Positions 1-13,341 of a DNA stretch of 64,000 bases are shown piece after piece (the stretch's first letter is position 1; each line of letters opens with the position of its first letter). The notes under the pieces are model-generated. The model searched no databases, was not told the DNA's origin, and worked only from the letters and a program-made list of their open reading frames with translations. The translations under genes were made by a program, and so were the position numbers. The DNA comes from Ehretia macrophylla (lineage: Eukaryota > Streptophyta > Magnoliopsida > Boraginales > Ehretiaceae). The stretch spans positions 7,800,762 to 7,864,761 of the forward strand of contig CM075783.1 of NCBI GenBank assembly GCA_037974665.1. Reading direction: 5' to 3'.

Positions 1-208
1 TATATCTGAGTAGATTCATATCTAAGGAAGAATATTGTAAATGATAGTCTTTTAATATATGGTCTCGGATTTAGTTATTCAATTCATACTGCAATATATG
101 GCTTATTTTAATTCAGTATTTCATACGTAATGCTTTTAAGTAGACGTTATGATTGCTTTACTTTAGCTTCATAAATATTATACTTGTAGTTAATATTATG
201 AATGTGTT

Positions 209-2487
209 TGTCACGCCCCGACCCGACCCCGCAAAAGGCCAAGCCCGGACCCGACACACGGACAGAGTCTCCTCTGTACCGCGGACGATCCGAAACCCTA
301 AAACCAACATAATACTTGCAAAAGCCATATAATAATTCAAACAAGCCAACTTTCTTCAAAACATACATTTCTTATTATCCAACTTTCCAAGCCAAAAATG
401 ATATGCATACTACACAGGTATTTATGCCACTAAACCATTAGCTATTAGCATGCGTTTCTTCACTAGTCATCAGAGTATAAGTTACAACATTACATTCTTC
501 CAACTTATACAACATAAGACCATAGAGGCCTCAAACTAGAAAATACATACAAGGCTACAAGCCTCAAAACTAAACGACATCCAAGCAATATACATATCAT
601 GCAAGGCTCGCACAAAAATCTGGCATCCAACCACCAGCAAAGCAAAGAAGTACAATCACGGGAACACCTCCACCTGTTCCTCCTCCTCAATTACCTCGAG
701 AGGGTCTGCTTCAACTACTCCTGTAAAAATATGGTATAGAAAGGAATGAGCAAAAACTATTGCTCAGCAAGGGCAATTGGTCTCAAGGACGGAGATGAGA
801 GGAGTATGCAATGCAATTAGCCAAGCAATGTATACATATATCATACAGAGATATAATAAAGCCATCAACAAAGCAAGGCAAGCATTAAAGCTATAAACAC
901 TCATTCAAAGGATACGATACTCATTTCACGAGCAACTTCCATTCAAGAATTCGATGACGACGCGCTGGCCCAAATCACCTTATAACACCAGTTTGGAATA
1001 TCCCGGAAGTATCCATCAACCTACGACCCAAATCTCCCTGGGAGGCAACCCAAGCGAGAAAGGGAATAGCAGCGGAGCTAGAGCAACCAACACTGGCAAC
1101 CCGAGGCTACCCAGAGAGGCCCATCACTCACGCGCGAGACACTATGCAATGCAAGACTCGATACAAGGCGATAAACAAGCGATAAAGCCATGCGTGGGAG
1201 AATAACAAAGTAGGTTACTCTCGCACGCAATAGCAGCAATTGATAAGCAATTCAATCCAAAACAACTCAAACAAGTATTTCAAGTAATTCTAAGCATTCT
1301 ATAGGCATAAAGACAAGAAAACACACAAAAACACAAATCGGCCCCAACTATCAAAACGCTACCATTTCCAAACGAGCCACGAGTTCTGAAAACTGACTTC
1401 GCCAACCCTCCTAGGTCACCATAAGGCACGTCTAAAGACCCCGAAACCTTACTTTACCCTAGAACTCGCGCAAAGCCCCGATTTCCCCCTTTCTCGTTCG
1501 AACTACAACTATAACAACCAAACACCCAACCAACGCCATAATTGCACCAAAAGTGCTTCCATGGCTTCCCGAAGCAATGCCAACACGCAAAATGAGAAAA
1601 CGCTAAAGTCGACCTAAACGACCCCGACTTTCCCAAAGGCATAATTCTCGTTTTTTCCACTACGCAACCCAAACAAACCACACATTTTAGCATTCTAGCG
1701 TACCTAGCACATTTCTACATCAACAGAAAACATAACAGCGCAACTTCAACGTTTCAAGGTTTTACTATTCATAAAACACTATTCAATTAACAATTTAATT
1801 TGCAATCACAACATTTAACCGCAGAAAATGTTACAAAGCTATAAATACATGTTCTACAAATGCCAAGGAACATTCTAGAAGCATCAAATCGCTTTAAATA
1901 ACGATCTACGGACAAATCTCAAAATTGACAAAGTTAACATACATAACGTTTAAATGCGCAAATAACATGCTTCCCTCACCTCAGGTACTCCTAGTCGCTA
2001 GGAAAACAACGCTAGTTGCCTCGGAAATCACCCCGCACGAGCTCACGCGAAGATTGATCGATTGGAAGTTGAAAGGTTTTTTTTTTCTCTCTTCAAAGCC
2101 ACGGCCTGCTCCTCTGTTTTGCTGCTGTTTTTTTTTATTTTGCTTAGTTAAATACTTATTTAAGAGTTAAATGGTCAAAGGGTCAAAGGCCCAAGGTCAA
2201 ACTACTTAAGACTTGGTCAAAGGGCCCTATTTTGTGCGTTTTAAAGCCTTTTTAGCTAAGGTAAGATCAATTAAAGCTAGCAACATTTAAAATATAAAAT
2301 TTAAGTCATCTAAATACTAGTTTCACTCTTTGCTGAGGACTAGAAATCGTTATCTAGCTATCGCTCCTTAAATGCAATGCACGTTGCGACAGCGAGAAAG
2401 TAACAATTAATTCACAAAGAATTTAAGGAAATATAATTTTCAAAATAATAAACAAAGAATTTTCACATTCCGGGCTCGGGGATTACA
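209..2487 (-). mobile_element. Solo LTR of a chromovirus-like (Tekay-type) family, nested in the Athila LTR
   Basis: Begins TGTCACGCCCCGACC and ends GGGATTACA, and is flanked by perfect 5-bp duplications GTGTT (204-208 and 2488-2492). Removing it restores the Athila LTR as seen in its other copy. No coding region or second LTR is present, so it is a solo LTR left by LTR-LTR recombination. Orientation is minus by comparison with related LTRs that have genes attached. A minus-strand TATA-like stretch lies near 2140-2170. It differs in sequence from the other LTR families in the window but keeps the stem-loop described at 1191-1229. Confidence 0.85.
1191..1229 (-). other. Stem-loop with AAAGTAG loop (LTR family at 209)
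   Basis: The arms TGCGTGGGAGAATAAC and GTTACTCTCGCACGCA pair at 14 of 16 positions around the 7-base loop AAAGTAG. The same loop with different but paired arms occurs in every other chromovirus-type LTR of this window. In the transcript sense (minus strand) the loop reads CTACTTT. The position suggests the transcribed R-U5 part. Function unknown. Confidence 0.7.
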
Positions 2488-3050
2488 GTGTTACTTTAGT
2501 GCCATATAATTGTTTTAATCATGAGTCTATAGGTTGTACCATAGACTCCATAAAACTATAGGTTGTACCATAGTTTCTATCTGTAAGGTTAACTCCTTAG
2601 TTTAGTTTGGCTTGTTGTATTTGGTTAAAATAAGCTAAGTATATTAACTAGGTTTATAGCTTTTAGCTTAACTGGGTGTATGCTTGTAGCTTAAGCCCTT
2701 GTATAATTAGATAAACTAGATATCGAGCCTATATTAATTACCTCATTTACATGTTCAAACCCATAGATCACCACCTCTCATATTCCACTAATACTTAGTA
2801 TAACTTAGATAATTTAGTTAGTTTAATTTAGTTTACATTTCTCGGACGTTACTCAAACCCACCTTGTGATTTGTCACTTAAGCGCTTTAACACTTTCACA
2901 CTACTTCACTAACTTAAACTAACGAGCTTCCTTGTGGTACGATTCTACACTCATAGCACACTACACTACGAAGATCTGTGGACTTGCGGGTATTTTAACT
3001 TGGTTTATTTTGCACATAATTTAACGCACAACCCGATCATATCAAGTTTT

Positions 3051-3066
3051 TGGCGCCATTGTCGGG
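3051..3066 (+). promoter_or_regulatory. Primer binding site of the Athila element (tRNA-Asp type)
   Basis: TGGCGCCATTGTCGGG lies 11 bases after the LTR end. The tRNA-Asp-type site TGGCGCCGTTGCC is characteristic of Athila/Calypso elements; this copy has two changes (G to A and C to T). Confidence 0.8.
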
Positions 3067-3403
3067 AAAACACGGTATAGTTTAGTTATTGATAAAAGTA
3101 TTTGTGAATTTTTTTAAAGTGTTTATTTTATCCGTTTTATTTAAAAAATTAAAAATAAAAATTAAAAATTAAAAAATTAAAAAAAAATCAAAAAAAATAA
3201 ATAAATAATAAAAATAAAAAATAAAAAAACTAAAATAAAATAAAATAATAATAATAAAAAATTGGAAAATTTTAAAGATTGGAAAATGAGTCATTTTAAT
3301 GATTCATATGATCAATGAGTTTTTATCTATTACTGCTTGTAAAGTATATTAGTATTTTTAATATTGTAATTTTATTTCATATTTAAAGTTTATAAGTCGT
3401 TGA
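3067..3403 (+). other. Athila leader with A/T-only low-complexity tract
   Basis: Untranslated leader between primer site and gag. Positions about 3137-3260 are almost purely A and T, runs of AAAAATTA and AATAATA that look slippage derived. No gene is seen. Confidence 0.7.
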
Positions 3404-4863
3404 ATGCACGGGGGTCGTTATTTGGATCCAGAACTCGCCTCGTTTGATCTTGAGCTTGAGGAAAATTTGCGTAGGAAGTTAAAATTCCCAATGGCGGATC
3501 AAGAAGTAAATATCCCCCCGCCTCTTCCTATAGCTCAACCTGTTAATCAACTTGTGAACCAACCGATGACTTTACGTCAACATTTTTCACCGGGTGATTT
3601 TGACCCTGAATTTGCCATAGCCCCACCAACTATTGGCAATATAAATTTTGAGCTCAAAACAAGGACTATTTCAATGCTTCCTTCCTTCTATGCAAAAAGC
3701 AATGAAAATCCTTACACTCACATTGTGCAATTCATTGAAGCATGCACAACGCTTCACATTCCTAATGTGAGCCGTGAAAATATTCACCTGCGTCTGTTTC
3801 TCTTTTCATTGAAAAATAAAGCCAAACAGTGGCAAAATCATCTAGACGCAAGAGTAATCACTTCATGGGGAGAACTTATTCGGAAATTTTTACATAGGTT
3901 CTTCCTAATGGCTAAGACTACTACTTTGCCAACAGACATCATGACATTCGCACAGTCAGACTTAGAGCCGTTTCATGAATCGTGGGAAAAGTTTAACGAT
4001 CTTAAGAATCAGTGTCCTCATCATGGGTTTGATCGTCCCGAACTCTTGCATTATTTCTTCAAAGGTCTTACCCCTCATAATAAGATGATAGTTAATGAAA
4101 TGAGCAATGGAGGTTTCTATAACCTCACAGCAGACGAAGCTTGGAGAAAAATAAAAAATATTGCTAAAGACTCTTTCCAAAACACTGCTGATGACAAAGA
4201 GAGTAAGAGCACCCATAATCCCTGAAAGGGGGCATTGTTTGAAGTTAACTCTAGTTCTAATTCCCAATTGACTAATAAAGTAGATGCCCTAGCTCATCAA
4301 CTAGAAAAATTCATCTCTCTAGGGTCTTCTTCTTCTTCAGCTCCTCAGATCACGAAAGTTTGTACCGTATGTTCTACAGTAGATCATTCTACTCTGGACT
4401 GTCCAATCGGTTCACAATTTCCTGAATTCATGCAAGAACAAGTCTGTGCTGCCCAAGGATATACAAGGACCTACAATCCGTATTCTAACAAGTATAATTC
4501 AGGCTGGCGAGACAATCCCGTATTTTCATGGCGACAAGGGAATCAAGAGATTCAGTTTCCTCAACATCAATATCAGAAAAAGACAAGAAAACTATGAGCG
4601 TCATCAACAAGGTCAGCAGGGAAATGTTGACAATCGATTCCTTCAACAGCAATATCAGAGGCCACAAAATAATAACCCTCATGGTTATTACCCAGTCTAA
4701 CAGGACAATCCGTTTAAAACACAACGCAACAATGTCCCAGCTCTTCATCCTGCACAGTCATCATCTGATGACAAATTTGACAAACTTATGCAAATGTTCC
4801 AAGTTCAGCAACAGTCTATTGCAAAACTTGAAGGACAAATCGGGCAAATGGCCCAAACTTTAA
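3404..4863 (+). pseudogene. gag: Athila gag (capsid and nucleocapsid), frame-broken
   Basis: An open stretch of 273 codons from 3404 carries the Athila gag features: a proline-rich N terminus, the TLRQHFSPGDF segment, and a retrotransposon gag capsid domain (about residues 80-250, with the HIVQFIEAC and WGELIRKFLHRF segments). After a stop at 4223 the reading continues from 4235 with a zinc knuckle of CX2CX4HX4C form (C-TV-C-STVD-H-STLD-C) near 4361-4403, then Q/N-rich sequence in a shifted frame to about 4863. At least one stop and one frameshift separate the parts, so no full Gag can be made. Gag would form the cytoplasmic particle and bind the genomic RNA. Confidence 0.82.
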
Positions 4864-5399
4864 GTAAGAGAGACGAGGGTAAGCTTCCATTTCATACCAT
4901 GGTAAATCCACGAGGACAGTGTAGTATGTCCAAACTGAGACAGTACAAGAATAGGCCAAGGCTGTAGTTATCCTTAGGAGTGGGAAAACCATTGATAACC
5001 AGGTTAGAGTAAAGGTTAGGAATATTCCAGAAGAAATTGAGGAATTTGAAGAATCTGAGATTGAGGTTTTAAGCAAAGATGTTCAAAACTGCCGTAAGAG
5101 TAAAAATCTAACGATGGAACCTATAGTTGAACCATCCTCACGAGCACCTTTCCCCACAGCTCTGTCCCATCCAAAGCCGACTGATGATCCTAAACAACTC
5201 AAGGTCTAGAGCATCTGAAAGATATTAAGATCAATTTGCCATTAGTTGAGGTAATACAACAGATTCCAGCCTATGCCAAAGTTTCTGAAGGATTTATGTG
5301 TGAAAAAGAGACTGACCAACTCTATTCCTAAGAAGGTCCATCTTACTGAAAAGGTTAGCAATATATGTACTAGAGGACTGCCTCAGAAGTGCAGTGACC

Positions 5400-5920
5400 C
5401 AGGAGCTTTCACCATTCCATGCTTAATTAATGACTAACGCATAGAAAACGCCTTGCTAGAATTAGGATCTAGTGTTAACCTTATCCCTCATACAGTCTAC
5501 CAAAGGTTAAGTCTTGGTGTGTTAACACTAACTAATGTGACCCTCCAACTGGCATATAGATCTGAGTGAAGACCTCGAGGTATTGTAGAAGATGTGATTG
5601 TTAGAGTAGGAGAATTCTTGTTCCCAGTGGACTTCATTGTGTTAGATATGGACTTAGGCCCTAATAACAAAAATACCACTCCCGTTTTACTAGGCAGACA
5701 ATTCTTAGCAATAGCTGATGTTGTTATCTATTGTAGGATGGGTATGATAGAACTAACATTTTGGAACATGAGAACTAAGATAAGGGTTGCTGATGCAGCC
5801 AACAAATTGAATCAAGATGAGGAAAAAGAATGCTTCCATGTTGATACCATTGACTTATGTATAGATGAGTTTGCCCAATCGATTCTAACTCATAATCAAG
5901 AAATAGCCGAGTTAGAATGA
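5400..5920 (+). pseudogene. Athila aspartic protease region, broken
   Basis: Retropepsin-like region: the LGSSVNLIPHTVY segment near 5461-5500 is the active-site block, followed by VGEFLFPVDFIVLDMD and LLGRQFLA near 5600-5710, the second half of the fold. The residue just before LGSS is glutamate (GAA, 5458-5460) where the family normally has the catalytic aspartate, and a stop (TGA) sits near 5567. Both suggest no activity. The frame is open from 5594 to 5920. The enzyme would have cut the Gag-Pol polyprotein. Confidence 0.72.
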
Positions 5921-5923
5921 CTT

Positions 5924-7278
5924 TTGTATGAATGCGAAATTTCTCCTGAAATGGTCACCCCCGCTTCCATTGTTGTTGATCCAAACAAGGACGATCAAGT
6001 AACAACTCATTTCCCTAAAGTTTCAAACTGTCCCACAATTGAGTCCCTACCAATTTTAGAACTCAAAACCTTGCCCCAGCATCTTAAGTATGCCTACTTA
6101 GGACCTGATGAGACTCTTCCAGTCATCATTGCCTCGGATTTGACTCCCGAGCATGAAGACAGACTATTAAAGGTCCTAAGTACCCATAAACAGGCGATAG
6201 GTTGGACGATTTCTAACTTGAAAGGCAATGTTCCCTCTATGTGTATGCACAAAATTCATCTCGAGGAAGGAGTTACTCTTTCTCGAGAATTTCAGAGAAG
6301 ACTAAACCCAAAGATGGGTGATGTCGTCCACAAGGAGATCATTAAGTTGTTTGATACGGGTATTATATACCCAATTTCTGATAGTCCATGGGTAAGCTCG
6401 GTACAAGTGGTACCGAAGAAATCTGGGATTACTATGGTTCTGAATGATAAAGATGAGCTAATTTTTACATGCACCACAATAGGGTAGCGTGTATGCATTG
6501 ACTATAGAAAGCTCAATTCCAAAACAAGGAAATACCACTTCCATTTACTCTTCTTTGACCAAGTCCTAGATAGAATAGCCAAACAAGGCTACTTGTGCTT
6601 TCTGGATGGGTATTCAGGATATAACCAAATCCCATTCTTTCCTAAAGATCAGGAAAAGACTACCTTCACATGCCCTTATGGGACCTTTGTTTTCCGACGC
6701 ATACCTTTCGGTCTTTCCAATACTCCTACAACGCTTCAAAGATGTGTGATGGCTCTCTTCTCAGACATGATCGAAAAGTTCCTGGAAGTCTTCATGGATG
6801 ACTTCTCAGTATTTGGAACTACCTTCGACGAGTGTCTCACACACCTTTCTCTAGTGCTAGACCGATGCATTGAAACAAACTTGGTTCTAAGTTGGGAAAA
6901 AAGCCACTTCATGGTTAGGCAATGTATAGTTCTGGGTCATGCTGTTATACGGGATAGAATCCATATGGACCCAGCCAAAGTCGAGCTAATAGAAAGCTAC
7001 CCGCACCCAAGACGGTGCGTGATATCCGATCATTCCTTGGTCATGTTGGTTTTTATCGACGTTTCATCAAGGATTTCAGCCATATAGCCAAACCACTCTC
7101 TAGTCTTCTAGCAAATAATACTGAGTTCAAATTTGATGACAAGTGCTCAGAAGCTTTTGAGAAACTTAAATCCTTACTATCCTCTGCTCCTATCATCTAA
7201 CCTCCTGACTACAGTCTCCCCTTTGAGATAATGTGCGATGCATTAGACTATGTAGTGGAGCTATATTAGGACAGCGTA
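5924..7278 (+). pseudogene. Athila reverse transcriptase, broken and cut by the chromovirus insertion
   Basis: Reads from a linker (5924) into RT. Visible blocks are IIKLFDTGIIYPISDSPWVS, VCIDYRKLN (after an in-frame stop at about 6485), FLDGYSGYNQI, FRRIPFGLSNTP, the active site FMDDFSVFG (near 6796), and RSFLGHVGFYRRFIKDFS (7021 on). There is a stop at 6485-6487, a frameshift between about 7010 and 7020, and a stop at 7198. The reading ends at the GCGTA target duplication (7274-7278), where another retrotransposon has inserted; the RNase H continues at 21256. Confidence 0.85.
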
Positions 7279-10200
7279 TGTTATGCTCCAACCCGACCTA
7301 TAGAGGTTAGACTAGGGTGTGATCTATATTTACACCATTTTGTATACTTAATCATTTGTTAAGATTTAATACTTAACGTTAGCCTAAAACTCTGAAAGAT
7401 TTCCCAAAAAATCGGCAGCATAACGGCTGTATTTAGGACCTTTTAGTTTGACCTAATTTCTAAATGCCTCAATTATTCCAATCATTAATCGAATTCCATT
7501 AAGAACTTCTATTTGGTCATCAACCGATATACCTACTAGTTTATCTTGAAAGTCTTGTTTGATTAATAAGCCTAGCATGATGACAATATCCCGTTTACTT
7601 GTCAATTCCTTTGGCGCAAGTACCTGTTGATCTTTGGCTTACTATTGAGCACCTAAGTGAAATTAGATAGAGTTACATCATTTGATTTCTTCACCTAGTG
7701 ACTGAGTGGCCTATGATAGTTACTAAATCAAAATAGTGAAAGCAACCTACAAGATAGAGTGTTCATCTAGTCATAATCAGTACAAGCTAAAATTAGACAC
7801 CAAATTACAACGGAGGTCATTTACAACAACAACATAAGAAATAGTATTCAAAACAAACATAACGTTCACAAAATAGCCACAGTCAAGCAAGGCACGTAAG
7901 ACAAGCAATCACACCAAAGTGTCATCAACAAGCACGTTCTCCTCGGGTACCTGTTCCTGATCTTCTTCATTTGTGATGATAAAATAGGGTGAGTCCTTAC
8001 GAACTCAGCGAGGTGAACGAGAGATAATGTTTTGAAACTCTTTTCCGGTAAATCTTATGAAAATCCCTTTTCAAAAACATGTCACGTATTACAAAGAATA
8101 AAGTATGCAAAGTATAAGAATCAAATTGAACAACAAATACAATTACCAATCATTTCAAGGATACGGTGAGCTTTTGTTCTCAAGTTCAATTGGTGAGCAA
8201 TTGCTCGCAATAACATTTTTGATAACAATTGTTGCAGCTGGCTTCAATCATCCACTTATCGATCCCAATTGGGTGTACTCCGTATGTACCCCAAAATCCT
8301 ACGACCCAACTCTCCAGGGTGGAATGCCAAGCGAGAAAAGGAATTGGACCATGGTAGTCACGGGAACACCGGCAAGCCCTATACCGCCCGGCGTTCGTGA
8401 AACGCTACCATGCCACAATGAAAGGTTGTAACCTTGTATACAATGCATATTTATACCATTTAACAATTCACATTAGGAGGACAACAAAGTAGGTTGCTTC
8501 CGAGCAATTTCAAGATCACATATTGCCAAGTAAATGAACGAGCCATGCTTAACACGAATTGTCACTTTGCAAAACACATAGAGTTATAGGAACATTAAAT
8601 GGGCAGCCAAGTAACACATGTAAATCAAGTCATATGACTCATTTCGGGGTTCACGTATCAAGTACTAAGATTATACAAGCCTGTAACGATGTTTACATGA
8701 GACCAGGTGCAAGAGAAGTTCACTTATCAACAAGTAATCATCGGGAATCACATTTAGAGCTACAAGGACAATTTCGGGCAGCCTATTACCTTCACAATTT
8801 AACACATTTAACCATAAGATCATCTCTTAGCAAATAGTCATAAGCGTTAGGACCTCAATTCCGTGCTTATACATGCGATTAAGCAAACCATTCACCAATT
8901 AATGATCCCAAGCCATGCATCAATCAAATTAAGCCACCTCAACCAACCACAACAGCCCACATAACTTCTAATTGCTACAATTCCAAACATTTAATACATC
9001 AAGCAAGGTTACAACATGATTCAAAGCGTATAACTAAGCAAAAACCTCACTGCAATGGTCTGTATTCCCACATTCGATTAACCAAGTTATTGGTCTCCAA
9101 TTTTGGTGAACCAAATCTCAATTTGAAGCTTAATGAGTGATTTAAATCTAGGAACAAACCTCGCTGCATTTGGAGTTCGGACTTAGAAGTTATGTCTAAA
9201 ACCGTGAGACTACGCAAAAACTTTCCAGTTTTAGACACATTACAAATTTTTCCATTTTTGAGGGTCTTAGATTTCGATTTAGCCATAGCCTATTTCTGAC
9301 AAAAATGTCCAGAACTGAAAATTTTAGCAACCTACCAATTTTCATGCATTTTTATCAATTTTTACTAGGTCAAAAACACTTCGTTCTACAAAGTCAGTAA
9401 TCTGCCAGAAAAACAAGTTTGCATATTTCTAAGTTTCTAGCCAAAATCAAGCTATGCATGAGAAGATAGACTCATATACACACATATACATCAACTAAAG
9501 AGGTAAATATAGCCATATGAGAGCATGCATGTAAGCTTTGAAAGCATTTGAAAGAGTTTGACCCTCACCTTAGCCTATTGATGGGTAAAGATGCACAAAT
9601 GCTCTTAAAAATGTACAAAGGGGTCTTCTTCGTTGCTTTGGCCGAGAGTTAGCTTGTTTTCCCTTAATTTCTAACTTATTTAGCATGTGAGGAAGGTGTG
9701 CATGTGTGTGAAACCAAAAGAAATGGAAGGAAACTATCAAGACTTACCTTAGGCCGAAAATGAAGAGTTTTGTGAGCTTGTGTGAATTCTTGCTTTGTTG
9801 CTTGCTTGTTACTTGGTTTGGCTGAAGCTTGAGTGATATGGAGAGCAATTTTTCAGCCTTGGATGTTCAAGGGAAGGTCATATCCGAGAGGGAGAGAGAA
9901 TGGGAGAGAATGAGATAAGGTTTAAGAGAAATGATATTTTGAGAATGCTTTGAGTGTGTGTCGGCCTTGAGTCTTTGAAAAATCTGATTTTGTATCATCT
10001 TTTGAGCATTATCTGAATTGTTTTTGGCATGGGCATTGAGTGGGCCGAGGTGTTGAAGCTTGGGTAGGGTGCTTGGGTTTATTTTAATGCATTGTGCTTT
10101 GTGCATGAGTCATAGAATGTCTAGGCTTTAAATTAATTGTGCAAAGTTGATCAAATGGCCTTGTCTTGGCCGTGTAATGCAAGGGAAAATCTGAAAATTC

Positions 10201-10619
10201 AGATTCAAGTTAATGTATTATAGGTTATAATAAGTGTGGAATTTGAGGTGCATTGGATTTGGAATAAGAATAAAGAATAAAGAATGTTTAGTGTTTAGTG
10301 AAATTTTGTCTTCAAGTGAGTTGATTTAAGATTAAAATAGTGGTTAGTGGAGTTTGTAGAATTATTCTATAGTCTAGTGTTTTGTGTAGGATTCTCTATT
10401 GATTAGCGTGCAGGCATGCTTTCCTAGGCTAGGGCACGCACTACAAGATAAGACACAAACTACGAGACAAATGCACATATTCTAAGTAAATGCACGCAAC
10501 CCTAATTGAATGCACGTAAATCAAGACACGACTCTTAAACCTAGATGAAGGCACGCAGTTCAAGGTTAGGGCACACAAAATGAGGTAACGTACGCAATTC
10601 AAGGTCAGGCCTCCTCACA
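7279..10619 (-). repeat. 3' LTR of the Tekay-like element
   Basis: Runs from TGTTATGCTCCAACCCGACC to GGCCTCCTCACA and matches 17919-21255 along its length, with scattered substitutions and small indels. No credible gene lies within; short open frames at 8105 and 9867 recur in both LTRs but look like chance reading of LTR sequence. Confidence 0.88.
8476..8501 (-). other. Stem-loop with AAAGTAG loop (Tekay 3' LTR)
   Basis: GGAGG, one bulged A, CAAC, loop AAAGTAG, GTTG, CTTCC: nine pairs including one G-T wobble. It corresponds to the stem-loop in the other LTR at 19123-19143, where the outer stem differs. Confidence 0.6.
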
Positions 10620-10884
10620 TCTTCCCCTCCTTAAAAGAATTTCGTCCCGAAATTCAGTATTACCTTTGGAATAATGCCGGATACTATTGCTCCATCTGGT
10701 CTCGCCTTTCCCACGTTGCTTCTTCAACTCCATGATAATCCCACAACACTTTCACCATCGTTATTGACTTGTTGTGCGACTCCTAATCTTGTTCGTCTAG
10801 GACCGGAATAGGCTTTTCTTCATAAGACAAGTTCTCCCGAAGCTGCAACGGCTCTAATTCCAAGATATGCGATGGATCAGGGTG
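10620..10884 (-). pseudogene. 3' end of chromovirus pol: integrase tail and chromodomain remnant
   Basis: Read on the minus strand, this piece continues the integrase gene cut at 13342. It shows the HPDPSHILELEPLQL linker, then a chromodomain-like block with VLWDYHGVEEATWE and YPALF, interrupted by two in-frame TAG codons, and ends in the polypurine tract beside the LTR. A C-terminal chromodomain with this wording is typical of Tekay/Del chromoviruses, where it steers integration to heterochromatin. ATACT (10885-10889) is the target duplication of the adjoining solo LTR. Confidence 0.75.
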
Positions 10885-10889
10885 ATACT

Positions 10890-13341
10890 TGTCACGCCCC
10901 AACTCGACCCCACCTACGATCAGTCAGGACGCAACGGAATTTCGGCAGTATAACGACAGTAATTAAGACACTGAGGCTCTAAACCAACCTCTCTAGAACA
11001 TCATATATCAAACTCCATAAACAATCCCAACAATCATCTCCTCAATTAAGTTAACAACATACAACACATCCATATTACACAATAATCATTCTTCAACATT
11101 TCAATCATAGTTATACGCCTCCGTTCCAACTTAATACATAAACCTTAATATACATTACAAAAACATATTTAGCCAATCTAGCAACCTAATCATAAACAAA
11201 AGAAAGCCACTAAGTTAACATCGTTTGGCTCATCATCTTTCAACATCTATTACAATAAGAACCACAAATCATATAAAAGTCTATTAAGCTAATATACATG
11301 ACATTAAACAACATATAATCATGGATAAGACTCAGGAACATATGACTCGTCCACGTAAGGCACATTTTCCTCTTCAGGAGGCACGTACCCGTAATCCTGC
11401 GATAGTACACCTGTATGCATGCAATAATAGAGAGTGAGCTTATATAAAATAAGCCCAGTGAGGATCCGATAGATCTCGAGCAAGGTCTACTAAACTCCTT
11501 GGAATAATCCTTTGAGTCAGTAAACACACAATAACATCAATAATACTATCATCACATAACTATATGACCATTCAATAAAGGATACTCTCTCTAGTTGGTG
11601 TAGCTCCAAACGCCATCACGATCTCAACCGTTCTTCTTATAACTCCCCATTACTCACGCACCCGAGGTACCTCACTAGCCCCTCCCTCCATGACACCTCC
11701 GTCATGCGAGCTGGGGGTAGCCTATGGCAGTCATGCCGTTATCAACCCGACAGCCCGACGCTGCCCGAGAGGTGGCACACACATACCAAGACTCCATAAT
11801 CATCAATCATCAATCAATCATCAATCAATCATCAATCAATCAATTGGGAGATCAGCAACAAAAGTGCCCGATTCCCGAACTCAATAATAATCAATCAATA
11901 ACATCAATATAACATCAATATTTAATTAAACAACAAATAACGAAGTTAGATGACAAAGTAGGCCATCTAACCGGACATGCATAATATACATAATTAAACT
12001 CTAAATTACTCATCAACAACTCACCATTCATCACTCGAACCCTACCCAACCATCTAAAGGCATCGTTCAAGAAATTAAAGAATGACAACCTAAACTTCTA
12101 AACTTCATAACCTACAATCTACTAATCCAAACATTGCCAAATCAGTTCCTATCACTCACCCATTCACCCTACTACATTAGCCCTCTCGGAAATCCACCAT
12201 ATCACCTCCAAATCATGCCCGATAACCCTAAAACCCTAAGATATCTTGGCTGGATTTTCCGGATTTTCACACGAACAATGTAATCGAAAATTCGGCATTA
12301 CAACAGCGCTAACACGTAATTATCAAGTATTTAGAAATCGACGGCAATCGATTTCGATCAACACAACTCATTTAATTCAACTTTGAACATTTTAATCAAA
12401 ATTAAATACCCGGAAAATAAAAATTATGCTACATCCGACAGAAATTCGTAGTATTAGTATATAATGATCCCTAGCATGCAAGGAGCAATAATCTAACATC
12501 AGATTACAATTCTAACGGTTAAATTTCCATTTATGAGCAAAAGTATAAAAATGACATTTTGAGATCTAGAATTTTTCTCTCACCTTTGATGTGTTTTGAT
12601 GCAAGAAATGTGTAGAATGGATGCCAAACAATCAATTTCAAGCTTTGAATCACTCAATTCGGCTTTGAAACGCAAAATCTGTGAGAAAAATGCTTTGAAA
12701 ATGCCTTTATCTTTCTCCTCCAAGGAGCCACGGTTTTGTGTGTGTTTTTGGTGGTGTTTTGCTTTGTTTTTAATGTGTGTTGATCATATATTAAGCAAAG
12801 GTCAAATAAATAAAAGAAAGTCAAAGTGGAAACTAATTATTTTTAGTGTTTTCTTGACTTTAAATGCATTTTCTTGATCACCAAAGTTCAAAATAATTAT
12901 TCAACACCCAAGCTAGCTCAAGTAGGTTATTTTTAGGTGACAAGAAGTTTTACAATCAAACAATTTTACCCGAGTCGGCTTAAAACTCGATTTTCGCAAA
13001 AGTCGGTGTAAAAACCCTAATAAATTCCTAAGCCGATTTTAAAACCGTTTTAATCAAACACAGGTCTATTAAAGTCCATGGACTAGGTCTAGAAGGGTTA
13101 AAAAGACCAGTTTCAAAATTTTAGCGGACGTGTTTCAAAAATACTATTCACTGAAAATCGACGATAAAATTTTTGATCCCGTTTTTGATGAAAATTTCAT
13201 GAATGCACATTTAGCACGTATTAGGAGTATTAATACCAAAATTACCATATTATAAGCCATATAGCACATAGACAGGTCAAATGCACGCAAAACGAGATAA
13301 AACACGTAAATCGAGTTAAAGCAGAAAAGTGGGGTTTCACA
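10890..13341 (-). mobile_element. Solo LTR inserted in the chromovirus integrase
   Basis: Starts TGTCACGCCCCAACTCGACC, ends GGGGTTTCACA, and is flanked by perfect ATACT duplications (10885-10889, 13342-13346). It belongs to the same broad family as the LTRs of the element at 25619-33063, with which it shares the first 60 bases and the end. No internal genes are present. Orientation is minus by homology. It holds one unit of the GATCAGCAAC...GTGCCCGATTCCC motif that is tandemly repeated in the 25619 element. Confidence 0.88.
11945..11971 (-). other. Stem-loop with AAAGTAG loop (solo LTR 10890)
   Basis: Arms GTTAGATGAC and GCCATCTAAC pair at 9 of 10 positions around AAAGTAG. Confidence 0.65.

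Larger units (their letters stand above)
1..3039 (+). repeat. Left (5') LTR of the Athila element, partial, with a nested solo LTR
   Basis: Only the 3' part of this LTR is in the window: 1-208 and 2493-3039, separated by the insertion at 209-2487. It is recognised by near identity to the other LTR at 25454-25618 and 33069-33661, including the shared stretches GGTCTCGGATTTAGTT and CACTTAAGCGCTTTAACAC. It ends in CA just before TATCAAGTTTT and the primer site. The missing left part should hold the promoter and a 31-bp repeat array seen in the right LTR. Confidence 0.85.

Noticed and set aside
954..1205. Open frames inside LTRs (954-1205, 8105-8431, 9867-10106, 11690-11912, 12596-12877, 20520-20747, 46694-47032)
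   Set aside because: They lie in solo or paired LTRs, lack family similarity, and are not conserved as frames between LTR copies.
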